The notes beneath the pieces were generated by a model. That model ran no database searches and had not been told where the DNA came from. It saw nothing but the letters and a program-made list of their open reading frames with translations. Below, piece after piece: positions 12,091 to 24,828 of a DNA stretch of 64,000 nucleotides. Source of the stretch: Rhynchosporium graminicola (Eukaryota; Ascomycota; Leotiomycetes; Helotiales; Ploettnerulaceae); the NCBI GenBank assembly GCA_900074885.1, contig FJUW01000048.1:248001-312000 (forward strand), read 5' to 3'. The stretch's first letter is position 1. Each line of letters starts with the position of its first letter. A program made the translations under genes and the position numbers.

Positions 12091-12799
12091 CAATGGCCAT
12101 TTTAGCCAGAGTCCTGGGAACAGAGAGGACACTATTATGATGCAGAGAGGATGTTGCTTGCTGTCTCAGGAATAAATGATGAAAAACGAAGCTTTGAATG
12201 TCCCCTCTTTTTGGGTGTTCGGTCTTACCTGGGCTTGATATACACCAGTCGAAGACGGTATCTGGAGGCAGAAGTACTTTTGGATCAGGTCATGGCGGAG
12301 CAAACGAATTTGCTGGGCAAAGAGCATCCGAATACATCATCAACGCAAATTATGTATTAGCAGTGTCTTGATAACCCAGGGCAAGTACACGGAAATCGAA
12401 GAGATGCTACAAGATGCTCTCCTGAAGATGGAAGTATCGTTCGGTGAGAAACATGGAGGGACATTGAGCTGCCGCGGAGTCCTCGCCAAGAGTATGATAT
12501 CTCAGCGGAGATTCGCAGAAGCTGTATCACTTTTAAAACGTTTACTGGTACTTGCAGAAGGAACACTAAGCCCGAGTCATATGATCATTTGTCAGTCCTC
12601 CTTTGATCTTGGAATGGCTTACGCAGGCCAAGGTCGGTTATACGAAGCTTTGGGGATGTCGAGGAGAGCCACCGAGGGAATTGCGAGAGAAAGGAGTGAT
12701 GAGCACTTAAGCATAATGGCCTGGATGAGTAACGTCACACATTTGGAGGAGCTCGTTGCCCGTGGTAGCCAAAGCCTCTCTGCAGAGAATCTTGCTTGA
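12091..12799 (+). pseudogene. Decayed tetratricopeptide-repeat gene, kinesin-light-chain/NLR type
   Basis: Remains of TPR repeats of the type found at the C-terminus of fungal NB-ARC receptors and kinesin-light-chain-like proteins. One piece (about 12200-12345) reads LGLIYTSRRRYLEAEVLLDQ and then LLGKEHPNT, the usual repeat boundary. The next repeat resumes in another frame at about 12366 (LITQGKYTEIEEMLQDAL) and continues to the stop at 12799 with LAKSMISQRRFAEAVSLLKR and further degenerate repeats. Between them the frame breaks near 12350, where NYVLAV continues in a third frame. There is no NB-ARC domain or start codon upstream, so this is a truncated and frameshifted remnant. Confidence 0.65.
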
Positions 12800-14656
12800 A
12801 GGATGTTGACCTTGACACTTGTCACAATGTAGACTGGAGAAGAGATAGCAGAACTGGGATAAGCAGTCGACTTCTGTAACCTCATACGTGCTCGATTGAG
12901 AAACTTCAGAAGGCTAAGGTCTGAAGTGAAAACATCTCATTAAGTTAGGAAATGGCTCGAGCACAGCTTCTTTCCGCTTCCTCTGTTTTTAGACGATTTC
13001 TGTTTGACTATACAGCAATGCGATGACATGTGTTTCATCTGATCTTCCTTTCGTGGCGCTTACTGTATCAGAAAGTAATCCATATATTACGTATCATGGA
13101 TTTCGATTAAGAATCCACGCGGGTTATCTTGTATCTGAGAACAACATCCAGATACAGGTACGATGATCCTGCAAGACGCAACGGGGTAACACAAGCGAGA
13201 CTTTTTTTACTTTCTGTAAGAACTTGCTTCTAGCGTCTCATTTCTCTTTCTAGGTGAACACCACACATACATACACAAGGTTGCGATTTTTCAGTAATGA
13301 TAGCAAATACATCAATAGACTAGTCATATGCACATCAAAGAAGCTAGCCACATCAGCCAGCCAGCCACATCCAGGAGCTGCGCCCTGAAGAGGCGAGCTG
13401 CACGGAGGGATGTAGATACGGAGGTTTAAGTATGAGGAAATCAGTTAGATCTCTCGTACAGATTCTGTGTTATGTTGTGAGATTGCTACGTAGGTGAGCC
13501 TGGCCTACATACAGTACGCTTCCGCATCCAGCTGCTTCAGTATCTACTTCCTTTCGTGCAGAACTCACTCTTTTGATCTCAAAGTACAGAAGAAAAGCTG
13601 CTGGCAGGCTACTTACTTACCGATGATCATCACTTCAGATACATTGATACCTGTGCTGATACTTACATCCTGCTCTGGTGGAGCTATTGCTCTTGCTGCT
13701 AATATAATAGTACTATAAATAAAGCTTATATAATATTAAACTAAAAGTTTTGCCATTCGAACAATTCTATGATCGACTTTCATCTCGGGGTACATGACTT
13801 CACGTGAGATCACGCAGTACTTAAGGAAAGATGAGGCATTCGAGAATGCTCCAAGTATCGTTTATTTCACGGGTAAAAGTATCGCTCGAAGCAGATATTA
13901 CATAGTCATATTGGTCTGAGAAATTCTGAGAATGAGATGTATAGCAGAGATTTGGTATTGAAACCGTTTCGAGTGAGGTAACGTCGTTATCAGGGGTCTG
14001 GTGAATGACCAAGCCTTCTTCTCGAATATACTGTTTCTTGTTTCTCGCCCCCAACACTTGGCTCGCTGCTGTGACAGGGCTGAAAGTCGTTGCATCTGCT
14101 GCAGCTCCATCATTGGCAATTGGATTCTCACAGCTCCTGTTTTCGACTTTGAATAAACTCCTCATCAGACAAACCAGAAGCTCCGTAGAGGAATTCGGCA
14201 GAGATACCGAAGCAAGGTGCACATATCAGCCGGGTCTTTTATTTTCATTTTGCCTATATCTTTCAACCCTGTCAAAGCCCTCCCTGATGCTGCAAGGCCC
14301 CCCTGCTTGCCCTGTAGGCCGATCCATTCCACATAACCATTTACAGCGTAGTAGAAAGGCAACAAAACATGTTACCACGGCACAAAGACATCGACATCGA
14401 GGTGTAGCATGTTCGAGATGTACGACTCAATCAAGCTTAGCGAGGATGGCATGCGCCTCCGGCTTACCTTTGGCCCACATTTCCTCTGGCTCTCGTGCCG
14501 TGGCTCAAGTTCTACTCGCAAGGGATAAACAGTACGATTAGAGGACCCCTGGATTTATTGAATCCTTTGGTTATGCATAAGTATGGTGCATGCCGCACCT
14601 GAAAGTCCTGGGTTTGCTCTCATCTGTTGCGGCACTGGGCGAGAGGATCTGCGAAG
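12800..14656. other. Intergenic stretch with possible unrecognised remnants
   Basis: No gene could be supported. The stretch around 13700-13750 is AT-rich. On the minus strand between about 14450 and 13820 several overlapping frames look mildly protein-like (for example a segment with HLDVDVFVPW near 14390), but stops interrupt them and no family is recognisable. This could be an old gene remnant. Confidence 0.4.
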
Positions 14657-15927
14657 ATGTTTGTCTTTCGATGGCATCTACTGCTCTGGCAGGCTACGAT
14701 AGTCTATTTCGCCCTTCCCATTGACGCAATAGTCTTCAGTAATGGATCAGCCTCGTTAGTTGGTATCAAGGCCGGCACACAGTATAATATATCATGGATG
14801 GATGCAGAGAGTCCTGTCACTTTGACGTTGATGAATGGCGAGGGCGATAACCTCAAAACGGTGTCTACTATGATTTGTATGTCACTGGTAGATTTGTTTT
14901 CTTTTGTAAAATCGAAAGAGGAATTCATTCTTCTCACTGGTTTATTCCTTTATCAATACATATACTCAACTATCTGTTCCAGCCCTCATCCGCTTGCTTG
15001 CTAACTCTGTACTTCCCTTAGCGGGCCTTATAGGTACAGCAGGATCGTATGTCTGGAACATACCCTCGGATTTGCCAGTCGACTACTACGCAATACAGCT
15101 CTCGGATAGTAAAGCCACACCGACCTATTCTGTCATGTTCGAAGTCACAGGTGGGCCTACGCTAGTTGATACACCAACTCAGATAAATTCTGTAAGTCAG
15201 TCTTGACACATGCATGGATCCTCTTTAGAATATTGGATGGGCACTGCTATCGTAACCAGTGGTAGGCCTTCAAGGCAGTGAATAGTCACATCCTGGACCG
15301 CACTTAACTGACCCAGACAATTAGACAAGCAGTAGCTCTCCTACATCGCCACCATCTAGTTTAGCATCGATATCCATTCCTCCTACCTCGAATAATTCTT
15401 CGCCGTCACAAACCTCCACATTGCCGTCGAACGCGAAGTCAACTACCCCTCCCGAATCCAACCAAAGCGGAAGTCGTGGCGGCCTCTCCACCGGAGCCAA
15501 AGCAGGAATTGGTGTCAGCGTCTCCATGTTTATTAGTATCTCGATACTCCTAGGATTTTGGTGGGGACGACGCTCAGCTATCCGGAATAAGGGACCCACG
15601 AACGAACAAAGCAACGACAATGTCACACACGAACCTAGCAACGGTGATGCAATGGGTAAAGCGGAGCTGGGTGCTGAGGAGAAACAGAAGGCGGAGTTGG
15701 AGGAAGGCGGCCCGTCCAACGGCCAGCTATTGGGTGTGGGTGGAAGAGCAGAATTAGACGGGGCAGAGAAGGCAGAACTGGATGGAAAAGAGAAGGAAGA
15801 ATTGGACAGTAGGAGGAGATCTGCGGAGCCGGAAGGTACGGAAGTGATAAGGCCTAGCAATTGGTGGAAGAATGACAGGGCGGAATTGGAAGGGAAGAGG
15901 AGCGCAGAAAGGCATGAGCTTGGATAA
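14657..15927 (+). CDS. Secreted-side membrane protein with KNH/GPI-like Ig domain
   Basis: Cell-surface protein of the fungal Ser-Thr-rich KNH/Kre9-like type with a single membrane anchor. There are three exons, 14657-14876, 15022-15191 and 15325-15927, giving 330 aa. A signal peptide starts MFVFRWHLLLWQATIVYFAL; I chose this ATG because the frame upstream begins only with TTG. The Ig-like domain runs to about residue 125 with KAGTQYNISW and GSYVWNIPSDLPVDYYAI, typical of the family. A Ser/Thr/Pro-rich stalk follows, then one transmembrane helix (GIGVSVSMFISISILLGFWW). The charged cytosolic tail has repeated AELDG/AELEG units. Such proteins are often wall-stress sensors or wall components; the role here is inferred. 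Confidence 0.78.
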
Positions 15928-16876
15928 GATATGTACACACTAGAAATGCAATGATGTGTAGCACAAGTCGTTCGTGCACTTTAGGGGATGCTAATCTAAG
16001 CGAGACGTTATTTACTTTCCGAGAGACTTCCGTCACAGCTTTTCCTAATGAGTGAAATAGAAAACTCTTACCTGCCCTGAAACTACAAGAAAAATCATGT
16101 TCAGTATCCAAAGTCTGACTAATGTAATCCACAAAAATCTAGGAATCTAACACGTTTTTCCGCGCACTAAATTGAGCCTCAAAATGACCAAATAACGCAG
16201 CGGAACGCTATGAGAGTATTTCGAGCGATCACAAGAGGAGAACGCTTATCTACGATGTTGTCTACGAACTGTACGACAACAGCGAGCTAGCTAGCTTCAC
16301 CTTCTTTCGACTGTGTGTAGTCGCGTAATACTACCGTAAACTATCACATGACTACAAACTGGATAATCCGAGGAGAGGAACTCACTCTACGTTACTAATA
16401 ACTGACTAACTTTACCCATTCCCTACTCGGTGTTTCTCGAAACACACAATTTAAAATAACGACAGCCCAAGATCTAGTGAAAACCAAACCAAGACTCCTT
16501 TTCCTGGTAATGTTTTCCGCCTATTACTCAGCAAACTTTATTGTCGAGGTCTAGAAGCACGATCGCGAGGACAGTTAAATTGGCCGTCGCTAGAGAGGAG
16601 AGGAAAGTACTTACAATCATCAATGATCATAGAGGCTTCATCCCTCCCATTGTTGTCCTAGGCACATCAAGAATCAAGCTTACAGTTGTATGATTTGCGA
16701 TATGGAGCGGGGGGATCAACAACAGCCATGAAATCGACAGAGAGCAGCAAAAGTAACGACCTAATAAGAACCTCGCAATTGACATCGTACCCCACAATAT
16801 CGATTTGCGGTTCTTGATCTCGAATTCGAATCGCGACTCCCCTACGTTCTTCATCTTCGCGTCTATTCTTGCCTTT

Positions 16877-16900
16877 CCAGCCAGCCAGCCAGCCAGCCAG
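16877..16900. repeat. CCAG tetranucleotide microsatellite
   Basis: Six perfect copies of CCAG. Confidence 0.9.
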
Positions 16901-17277
16901 TCTCCCGTTCCTTTCCTCCATCACCTTCCTCACGGCAGCAGAAATCAGGCCATCGGTCATCAAATAGGAATCCCCGATCCGATCCGCCCATGGAAAACAA
17001 CAAGCTCGAGCCCCCNCCCCAGATCGGTCTGGACATACCTTAACCACGCCTAGATCTGTCTGGGGTCAACCAAAAACCTAAGCTCAAGATCAAACTTCCA
17101 AATAAGCGGCGCTCTGATGAGCGAGCTCTATCCAACTCCATCCATCTCTACACCCACCTCACCTCGCTCTGCCCGCGCTCCGAACCGCAAATGAATACAA
17201 ACCCAACCAACCCACTCAATCTCCCATCCCCAGATCATCTAACTCACTCACCCACTCACTCACCTTCAAACCCCCGA

Positions 17278-17284
17278 CTCTCTC

Positions 17285-17335
<51 letters not shown>
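17278..17335. repeat. CT dinucleotide microsatellite
   Basis: About 29 CT units with a single G interruption near 17297. Confidence 0.95.
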
Positions 17336-17337
<2 letters not shown>

Positions 17338-17924
17338 TACAGCTCGGTCCGACAACAACAACAACCACAAAAAGTAGAAAGTCAGTCAGTCAATCAGGAA
17401 GTAAGGAGGAATAAAACAATATCGCTTCAAGTTTCATCGATTCCATACATATAAACAATATAAATACAAAAGTTCAGGCCCTGTTCTATTCCCTTCTGTT
17501 CCCTTCCCTTCTGGATAGGTAGGTAGTGAATCTCACAAGTCAGTCTATGCGGAATATTCATCACCCTAAACCAAACCAAACTCTTCCATTCCTTATGCCA
17601 GTGAATGGCCCTCGCAACACCTGAAAGTAAAGTGAAGAAGTCTAGCGGCCGATCCAGAAGAAAATTCCGGAATCTAAAACCCGACGACCACTCATCTTCT
17701 AGAACAGGGGACTGGCTGCTTTTGATGTGTCTGTCTGTATCTGTATCCGTTCCCTTTGTGTGCTCATGCGATGGCGCTCAAAATTTTAGGTTCTCCCACC
17801 AAGGAATCCAAGTCAAGCTCCCCTCGGCCCATCAAGCAATCGAGCAGGCAAGCTTTCTGATAAAGTACACAGCCTATCATTACCAACACCAAGAATGTAG
17901 ACATCTCGCTACTTCTTACTCCTC

Positions 17925-20900
17925 TCAACCACCCATATCAACATCCACATCCCCATCAGCCATCGCCAGTCTCTGCTTGGCACTCTTCGCCTTTTTCGCA
18001 TTCGGCTTACGAGGTTTCTTGCCCTTAGGACCGGCCGGTGTACTATCGCCTGGGATGGGGGTAGCAGCACCAGAAGGACGGTTCGCTCCATCATCGAAAT
18101 GACCTTCGCCTAGAACATGAATTAGCCTTCATTCCAAATAATAAGAAGCCAAGATAATGAAAGCTTACCTTCATGATACAAATCCTCCAAACTGCCCGAT
18201 GCCTCCGCCTTCCTCTTCTTGCTCTTCCTCCCCTTCTTCTCCGGCGGCGCCTCTGCCTCCAGCTTAGCGAGTTCAGCCTCCTTACGCTCGATCTCCGCAG
18301 CTTCATCATCGTCAACAAGCCACATAGCGATATCCTTGGTACGGTTTTCCTTGGATCTAGTGTTGAAATCAACACCGCCGCCAGAACCACCAGTCATAAC
18401 CACCTTCTGCACCTCTTCTTTCTGTAAGGCGCGCTTGCGGATACGTTCTTCGATGGTGCCGCGGGTGATCATGCGATAGACGGTAACTTGCCGCGTTTGA
18501 CCAAGACGATGGGCGCGATCCATGGCTTGGGAATCGATAGTGGGATTCCAATCGGAGTCGTAGAAGATGACAGTGTCGGCGCTGGTCAAGTTAATTCCAA
18601 GACCACCGGCACGAGTACTGAGTAGGAAGATGAAGATCTCTGGACGCGTCTGGAAATCGTGGACTGTGTCTCTTCTGTCCTCGAGTTTCGTTGATCCATC
18701 TAGACGACAGTATTTGTAATTACGATAGGTGAGGTACTCTTCCATGAGATCGATCATGCGAGTCATTTGGAAGTAGAGCAGGACACGATGACCACCTTCC
18801 TTAAGCTTGAACAACAACTCGTCGAGCTTGGCAAGTTTTCCGGAATCGGTAACGAAGCGACGCATAGAGGGTACGCGGATATTGGTAAAACGCTGTTTCT
18901 CTGATGTTGGAGCTGGAAGCATCTGTGCTGTAGGCCAGTATGAAATAGGGACCTTTGACAGAACCAAAGCCTTCTCCTCAACTGGTGATGGTCCATATAA
19001 AGCACGACGCACGGGAATGTTGAAAAGAACATTCTCCTTCTCAATAACCGCACCACGGCTAGCACAGTAGACTTGAATAGGTGGTGCAGTAACCGCTGGT
19101 CGACCGCACTGCTCAACTCGACTCAAGCCAGAGTCAGCGAAAGCTTCCTTGGCAACATTGAAGAGCTTGTTGAGGTAGCCTTCATGTGTGACCTCAGCCA
19201 ATGGTTTCCGATCATTCCTCTCCACGATCTGGAGCATGGCCTGAGCTGGAGTGAAGCCTTTCTGGCCTTCTTCGTCGTAAATGATAGACATAGGAGCTAG
19301 TCTTCGTGGTTGCTTGGCCAGGTCAACTGCTCGAGAGAAGACGTCCTTTCGAGAAGCCCTGGAAGCCTCCTCGACCGAGGAGTCGGCGAACCGCAAGAAC
19401 GAAAATGCATCAGTCCCTTTCGAGTTCTCGCGAATGTGCTCCGGTGTGAAGACGTTCATCAGCTGGTCCAGATACTTGCCTCGGAATCCAGCTTTATCAT
19501 TGTCCCGTCCTGGCATATTCAGTCGACCACCTTGACGCCAAATCAGTCTAGGCAATTCATACTCAATCAGATTCCTGCTCGAGTAGGCAACATTGATAAG
19601 TGGTCCTTCACGCATAAATGAAGCTGTCTCCGCAAAGTGGCCAAACGCGAATGGCGAACTTGTCTCTGCACGTTGAAACAAATCCGGATGATTACAGACT
19701 TTTCGGAACTGCATGACCAGGTTCATCAAAGTACCAGTGTCGTTGTCGTCGCCCATGGTGGCCTTTTCTATCAGATCCATGATGCTGATCTGATTTCGTA
19801 GATTACCATAGTATGCTCTTTGACGATAGGTGAGATCGCAGAAGATATCAAGTTCAATCTTGTCACCCAGCTCTTTCTGTACGTGCTTCTTGACACGACG
19901 AAGCATGAAAGGCTTCAGAATCATATGCAAACGCTTCAATTGATCCTCGTTGAGCTTTGTATTACTCTGAGCGTGACTCTCAATATCCTTGGAGAACCAT
20001 TCGCTGAACTCGTCGTGGGAGTCGAACAAACTAGGCATGATGAAATGTAGTAAAGCCCACAATTCCTGCATGTTATTCTGGATCGGAGTACCGGTAAGGA
20101 GAAGTCGATTTCTGCAGTGGAAACCGAGCAAACTCTTCCAGCGCGAACTGGAGGAACTCTTGATGGCTTGAGCTTCGTCGAGAATCATATACTGCCACTT
20201 CATCTTTTGAAAGTAAGCAACATCGGAGACGACGAGCTGGTACGATGTGATGAGAACATGGAAAGGAGCGTCCTGGGTATATGTGATGTGTTTGCGATCC
20301 CAGAATTTTCGAAGGACTTTTCGATCTGCTGCAGTACCCCAGTATGGCAAGACCTTGAGCGTAGGAACGAACTTTGTGATTTCTTGCTGCCAGTTGTGAA
20401 GTGTAGAAGCTGGCGCAACGACAAGGAATGGTCCCCAGATACCGTGCTTCTCAGCCAAGTATGCCATGACTGAGATCGACTGAACAGTCTTTCCGAGACC
20501 CATCTCATCTGCTAAGATACCATTGATACCTTGTTCGTAAAGGTTAACTAACCAGTTGAGACCCTTGAGTTGATACTCCTTTAGGGTAGCATTGAGCATC
20601 TTCGGCTGTTCAATATCGACGTCGCCCATTCCAGCAGGATTCTGGAAGTTCATTTCTCCTTCTTCGTCCATTGCCGGGCCATCTTCTGGCTTGTTGAATG
20701 CCCGGGCCTTATTCTGGGCTTCTTGAATAGCGTTCTGAGCATTAGCCATCGCCGCAGCCTTGAGAACTGAATCATCATCAGCATCGAAGTCCAGATCCTC
20801 AAAATTCGTGACCTTGGCAGCAGGCGTGACGCCGTCGTGGTCGGGCACATCGACTTTCGCAGTATCGGGGTCCTTGCTGGTTGGAGCAACATCAGGGTGA

Positions 20901-23234
20901 TCAGTTGACCGCTCGACCTCGTCAGTCTTGATCTTCTTTCCAATGAAATGAGAATACAGCTCAGTCTGCGAAATCAGGAAATTGAGTTTCCTCTTCTGCC
21001 TATTGGCTTCTCGGTCCGCATCTGCTTTCTTTGCATTCTCGATCTCGGCTCTCTCAGCGGCTCGTCGGGTATCACGTTCTTCTCGCTCGTTACGCTTCCA
21101 GAAGGACATCATCTCACGCATGACACGCTTTGCTCGGGCCTGGAGATCCTTGGTGCCCTTGTTGGTACGGAGTTGCCATCGTTTAGCTTCCTTGGATGCC
21201 AATATCGCTGTCTTCTTCAAGTTCGATGCTCTGATACTATAGGATTCCACTGCAACCTTGTATGTCTTGTTGACGTCCTTACGGGCCAGATCACGCCAGA
21301 TCTGATCATAAATCTGGTTGTACCCTTTGGAAACATATGGCTCGAATGATGCTGCTGGCGACTCCTCCCGGATCTCCTTTGGCTCTCTAGAGAGGAATTT
21401 AAGTTTGATCTTTGGTGGATGCTCTTCTCTGTTGGGAGGAAGTGGTGCAAGTTCTTCCCCAGCATCGATTGCAGCTTGCGCAGCTTCAGCAGAGTCCTTC
21501 TCTGCCTGTTTCTGCTCCTTGGACTTCCGTAATCTCGCACCCCCCCGTTTCGTCTTGGTCTTTACAGGTTCGTCGGCGGCCGTGAATGTAGACATAACAC
21601 CACCGAGCAGGTTTGGCTCCAGTGGTGATACTGCCCTGAGATCGAAGTCCTTGTCACCGCGAGCCAGTATCGCGCTCGTCTGCAGGGCCTTCTTCTCCGC
21701 CCGTTGCGCCTCTTTGATGAACTTCTGTCGCTCATGTTCATCCTCTGCAGCTTGGGCTTTTAAGATAGCGATCTCCTTCTGCTCGATATTCGTAGCCACT
21801 GTCTTTTCGCGACGGCGTTTCCGCTGCATATCCTTCTTTCGCTCCTTCTCAGCTTGAACCTCCTTTTCTTGTACCGACGTGACAGCAGCATATGCATGGA
21901 TATCTCTGTACCGCTGCTCGCCGAAGTCTGCATGATGACCTAGCTTTTCCACCATCTTTACCCCAAAGACATTCCTTCGCTGCTTGGTCTTGGAGGTCTC
22001 TGCACCTTCGATTTCAAGCTTGCGCTTTACACTCCTGGCTTTGTAGACAGCCTTCTCGGTTTCGATATCCTCCATCTTCATATCATCAGCGTCGGCTTCG
22101 ATCCTAGACATCACAGCTTGAATCTCCTTTTCTTGTTCCTTTGTCAACTGCTTCGCCTTGGTGGATGCCTTTTTCGGCTCTCCGTTTGCTTTTCGCTTTG
22201 TTGGAACGCGTGAGACTGGTGGAGGAGCTGGGGCAGTGGATGACTGTCGCGAGGTCTCTCTTGGCACTGGCGGAGGTGCGGCGTCGACAACACTTCGTGA
22301 AGGCTTTCGTGATGGTTTCGATATGCTAGGAGGAGGTGTTGATTTGGGAGATGGATCGGCGTTTGTAAGGATACTCGAAAAGGACATGGGATCTGGTCGA
22401 TTGGGTGTCTGGTCGACATAAATTAGCTTGGTTTGTAAGGATTGCGAATTCAATTTCACGTACTGTCGCGACTGGGGATGGTTCGTGTACTGGAGCTCCC
22501 ATCACAACTCCGTTATGCCGCATTGTTGGTGAGGCCATTGTGGACATCCTTGGTGATTGTAGTATAGAAGACCGGCGAGGGTGAGCATGTGAGACCGGTG
22601 ATCGAGGAGGGTATGCCGCGCCAGGAGAGGTGTAATTTGCCCGGTAAGTATCTAATGGTTCGACTGAAGTTGGGTGCCCGTATATTTGTTCTCGAGTCTA
22701 CGATGAATGGCGTTAGGAATGGGGTTTGAAAATCTCACAGCCGTAGCGCGGTATCTGTTCTCTTTTCCCAACTGCGGACCGACAAAGATATTGAATGCAT
22801 ACCTTGGGAGTTTGAGCCTGGCCCTCCTTCCACGCAACACTTTCCGATGCGGATGGCCTCCTTTCACTGGAATCTGATGTTGGATCGTAATAATTGCTCG
22901 TCGGTGTGTCTCGGGGCACGGGTTGGTAGTCTCTTTCCCTTTCCCTGTCGCTTTGATAGGACGTGGGTGTCATCAAAGCTCTGGGTGAAGCTGGCGGGCC
23001 GGGAGTGTGAGATGATGTTATTGCTGGCAAGGCCGAGGGCGCCGGCGCCGGCGTGGGACGTTGATAGGGACTGTTAAATTGATGGTGAAGTAGTTTTGGG
23101 GGCGAGTAAGGGGTAGCTCTATTAAATGCCGGCTGGGTTGGTGACGGTGCGCTATAGTTGTTGTTTCGATTCCCACTACTCCCGTTACCATTCACCTCGC
23201 CCTCGCGCCTTGCGCCTTCCTCGTGTCGATACAT
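17925..23234 (-). CDS. INO80: INO80 chromatin-remodelling ATPase
   Basis: Catalytic subunit of the INO80 complex, which slides and edits nucleosomes in transcription, replication and repair. There are four exons, 22803-23234, 22464-22697, 18169-22408 and 17925-18109, giving 1696 aa. The N-terminus ([13 protein letters not shown]) is disordered and Pro/Ser-rich; no ATG lies further upstream in frame. A coiled basic region precedes the DBINO domain (about residues 580-715, with [19 protein letters not shown]). The SNF2 ATPase starts near 828 with the P-loop DEMGLGKT and the DEAQ box ([10 protein letters not shown]). The characteristic long insertion follows, then the helicase C-lobe with [11 protein letters not shown] and DRAHRLGQT. 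The last exon encodes a Lys-rich tail. Confidence 0.96.
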
Positions 23235-23540
23235 CACAGTCTTCACGAGTTCAATGGTACTGGCACGCCATAGAAATTCACGTCCTTTGGTGCTCGCTCG
23301 CAGATGCGCGGAATTGGGCGACACGAAATTGCAGTAAACTTCAAGCTACGAGTGTGAAAGCATCACGGAGTGATGAATTAAAGTTGGGAAATTGGTGAAT
23401 GAGCGTCGATCAAAGAAAGAAGTTACGATGTATGGCTGGATGGATTAGGATATAAGTATTTGTTGGTGTATGGAATGAAGTTTGTCAGAAGAAGAGAAGA
23501 GGCATAATCAAAATGGGGAAGGGGGTATGGATTCCTCTAG

Positions 23541-23559
23541 ATGGATGGATGGATGGATG
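23541..23559. repeat. ATGG tetranucleotide microsatellite
   Basis: Nearly five copies of ATGG. Confidence 0.8.
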
Positions 23560-23576
23560 TATGTGTGGATGATGGA

Positions 23577-23597
23577 ATGGCTGGCTGGCTGGCTGGC
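23577..23597. repeat. GGCT tetranucleotide microsatellite
   Basis: Five copies of GGCT close to the ATGG array. Confidence 0.8.
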
Positions 23598-23968
23598 TCG
23601 CCGGATTGGATGCAATGATGCAAAGCTTGGTGGATTTGATCAGCCCGCCCGCCTACTTATAAGTATACATTATACTACGGATGGACATGAATCCTTATAC
23701 ATGTATATATTGTATGAAAATTGAAATCAAATTCCAAATCCAAAATCCAAAATAAAGTTACAAATGACTGCGGAGGAAGCGATTGGGGAGGGGATGAAGA
23801 TGCGACAGGATGCAGGATTGAGCGAGGTGAGCCTAGATATCGGAGTACCCTACCATGCGAGAAGAATCAGATACAGTAAATCAATGTACAATTATAAGTG
23901 TAATTAGTAGTCGTGGTCTGAGCCAAAGAATGTATGTATCACGGTGGTCACGGCATTCCGTCTGAGGC

Positions 23969-23999
<31 letters not shown>
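23969..23999. repeat. CTTG tetranucleotide microsatellite
   Basis: About seven and a half copies of CTTG. Confidence 0.9.
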
Positions 24000-24001
<2 letters not shown>

Positions 24002-24350
24002 ATTACAGTATAAGTATACTTGCTGTTGCTTGCTGCTGGTCGGGTCGGGATGTGGGTGGTGTTGGAGAGAGATGTCGGGACATTGTGACGCGACAGGACT
24101 AGAGATCACGATGGATAGGGATGATTTAAAGTAGAAGTAATGTAATATCATGAGATTGAGAGTACAATATCTGGTTGTCAGCGTCAGCGAACCAAGCCGA
24201 ATGACCTACATATGTTGAGCTGTGGGATGCATTATACTGTAAGTAGTATTCATGATTGCCTGGATGTCTCCCTCTCGTCGTTCCCTTCCTTCCATTCCCT
24301 TCAAATTGCTCGCTCGCCCTTTTCTCGCCCTTCCAAGATTCCCATCCCAT

Positions 24351-24398
24351 CCCTTCCCATCCCTTCCCTTCCCTTCCCTTCCCTTCCCTTCCCTTCCT
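24351..24398. repeat. CCCTT pentanucleotide microsatellite
   Basis: About nine copies of CCCTT within a longer pyrimidine-rich strand that starts near 24280. Confidence 0.9.
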
Positions 24399-24804
24399 TT
24401 CCTTTTCCCTCCACGCTTTTCGCGCTCGCTCTCACTCACATCCTACTGTATTGTAAGATTGACGGGCCCTGGAAGCATACATATATGTATGACGGACGAT
24501 AAGTGATACAGTAAGTGCTGCCGACTAGGTACTGTATTGGTGTGGGCCTATCTCCACCCCTGCATATGCCCACTCCGCAATATAGTTAATAGCAATGGAG
24601 CAGCTTTCATTTCCCTTTGGACAAAGTAGCTATATTGTTATATCATAGTCTTCAATTGTTTCATGTTTAACAACTAGATTTGACTGCTATAGATGTAAAT
24701 CTCTCGCAGCTACTACTCGGGTGTTCTAAACATTCTCATTGTCCGGCTTCATCCTTTTTTTTTTTTTGCAAAGGCGGGAACAGACCAGACCAGACCCATG
24801 AAGC

Positions 24805-24828
24805 GAGACGAGACGAGACGAGACGAGG
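24805..24828. repeat. GAGAC pentanucleotide microsatellite
   Basis: About five copies of GAGAC; three CAGAC copies precede it at 24781-24795. Confidence 0.85.

Larger units (their letters stand above)
15928..17924. other. Convergent intergenic region, repeat-rich
   Basis: This lies between the ends of the KNH-like gene and INO80. It holds no supported gene. It contains a CCAG array (16877-16900), an ambiguous base at 17016 inside a C-run, and a long CT array (17278-17335). The surrounding sequence is strongly pyrimidine-rich on the plus strand. Confidence 0.5.

Noticed and set aside
23541..24000. CRISPR-like array
   Set aside because: Units are 4-bp microsatellites with no spacers; the genome is eukaryotic.
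24206..24506. Proteins encoded across the CCCTT repeat
   Set aside because: Open frames exist on both strands only because the repeat lacks stop codons; composition is pure low complexity.
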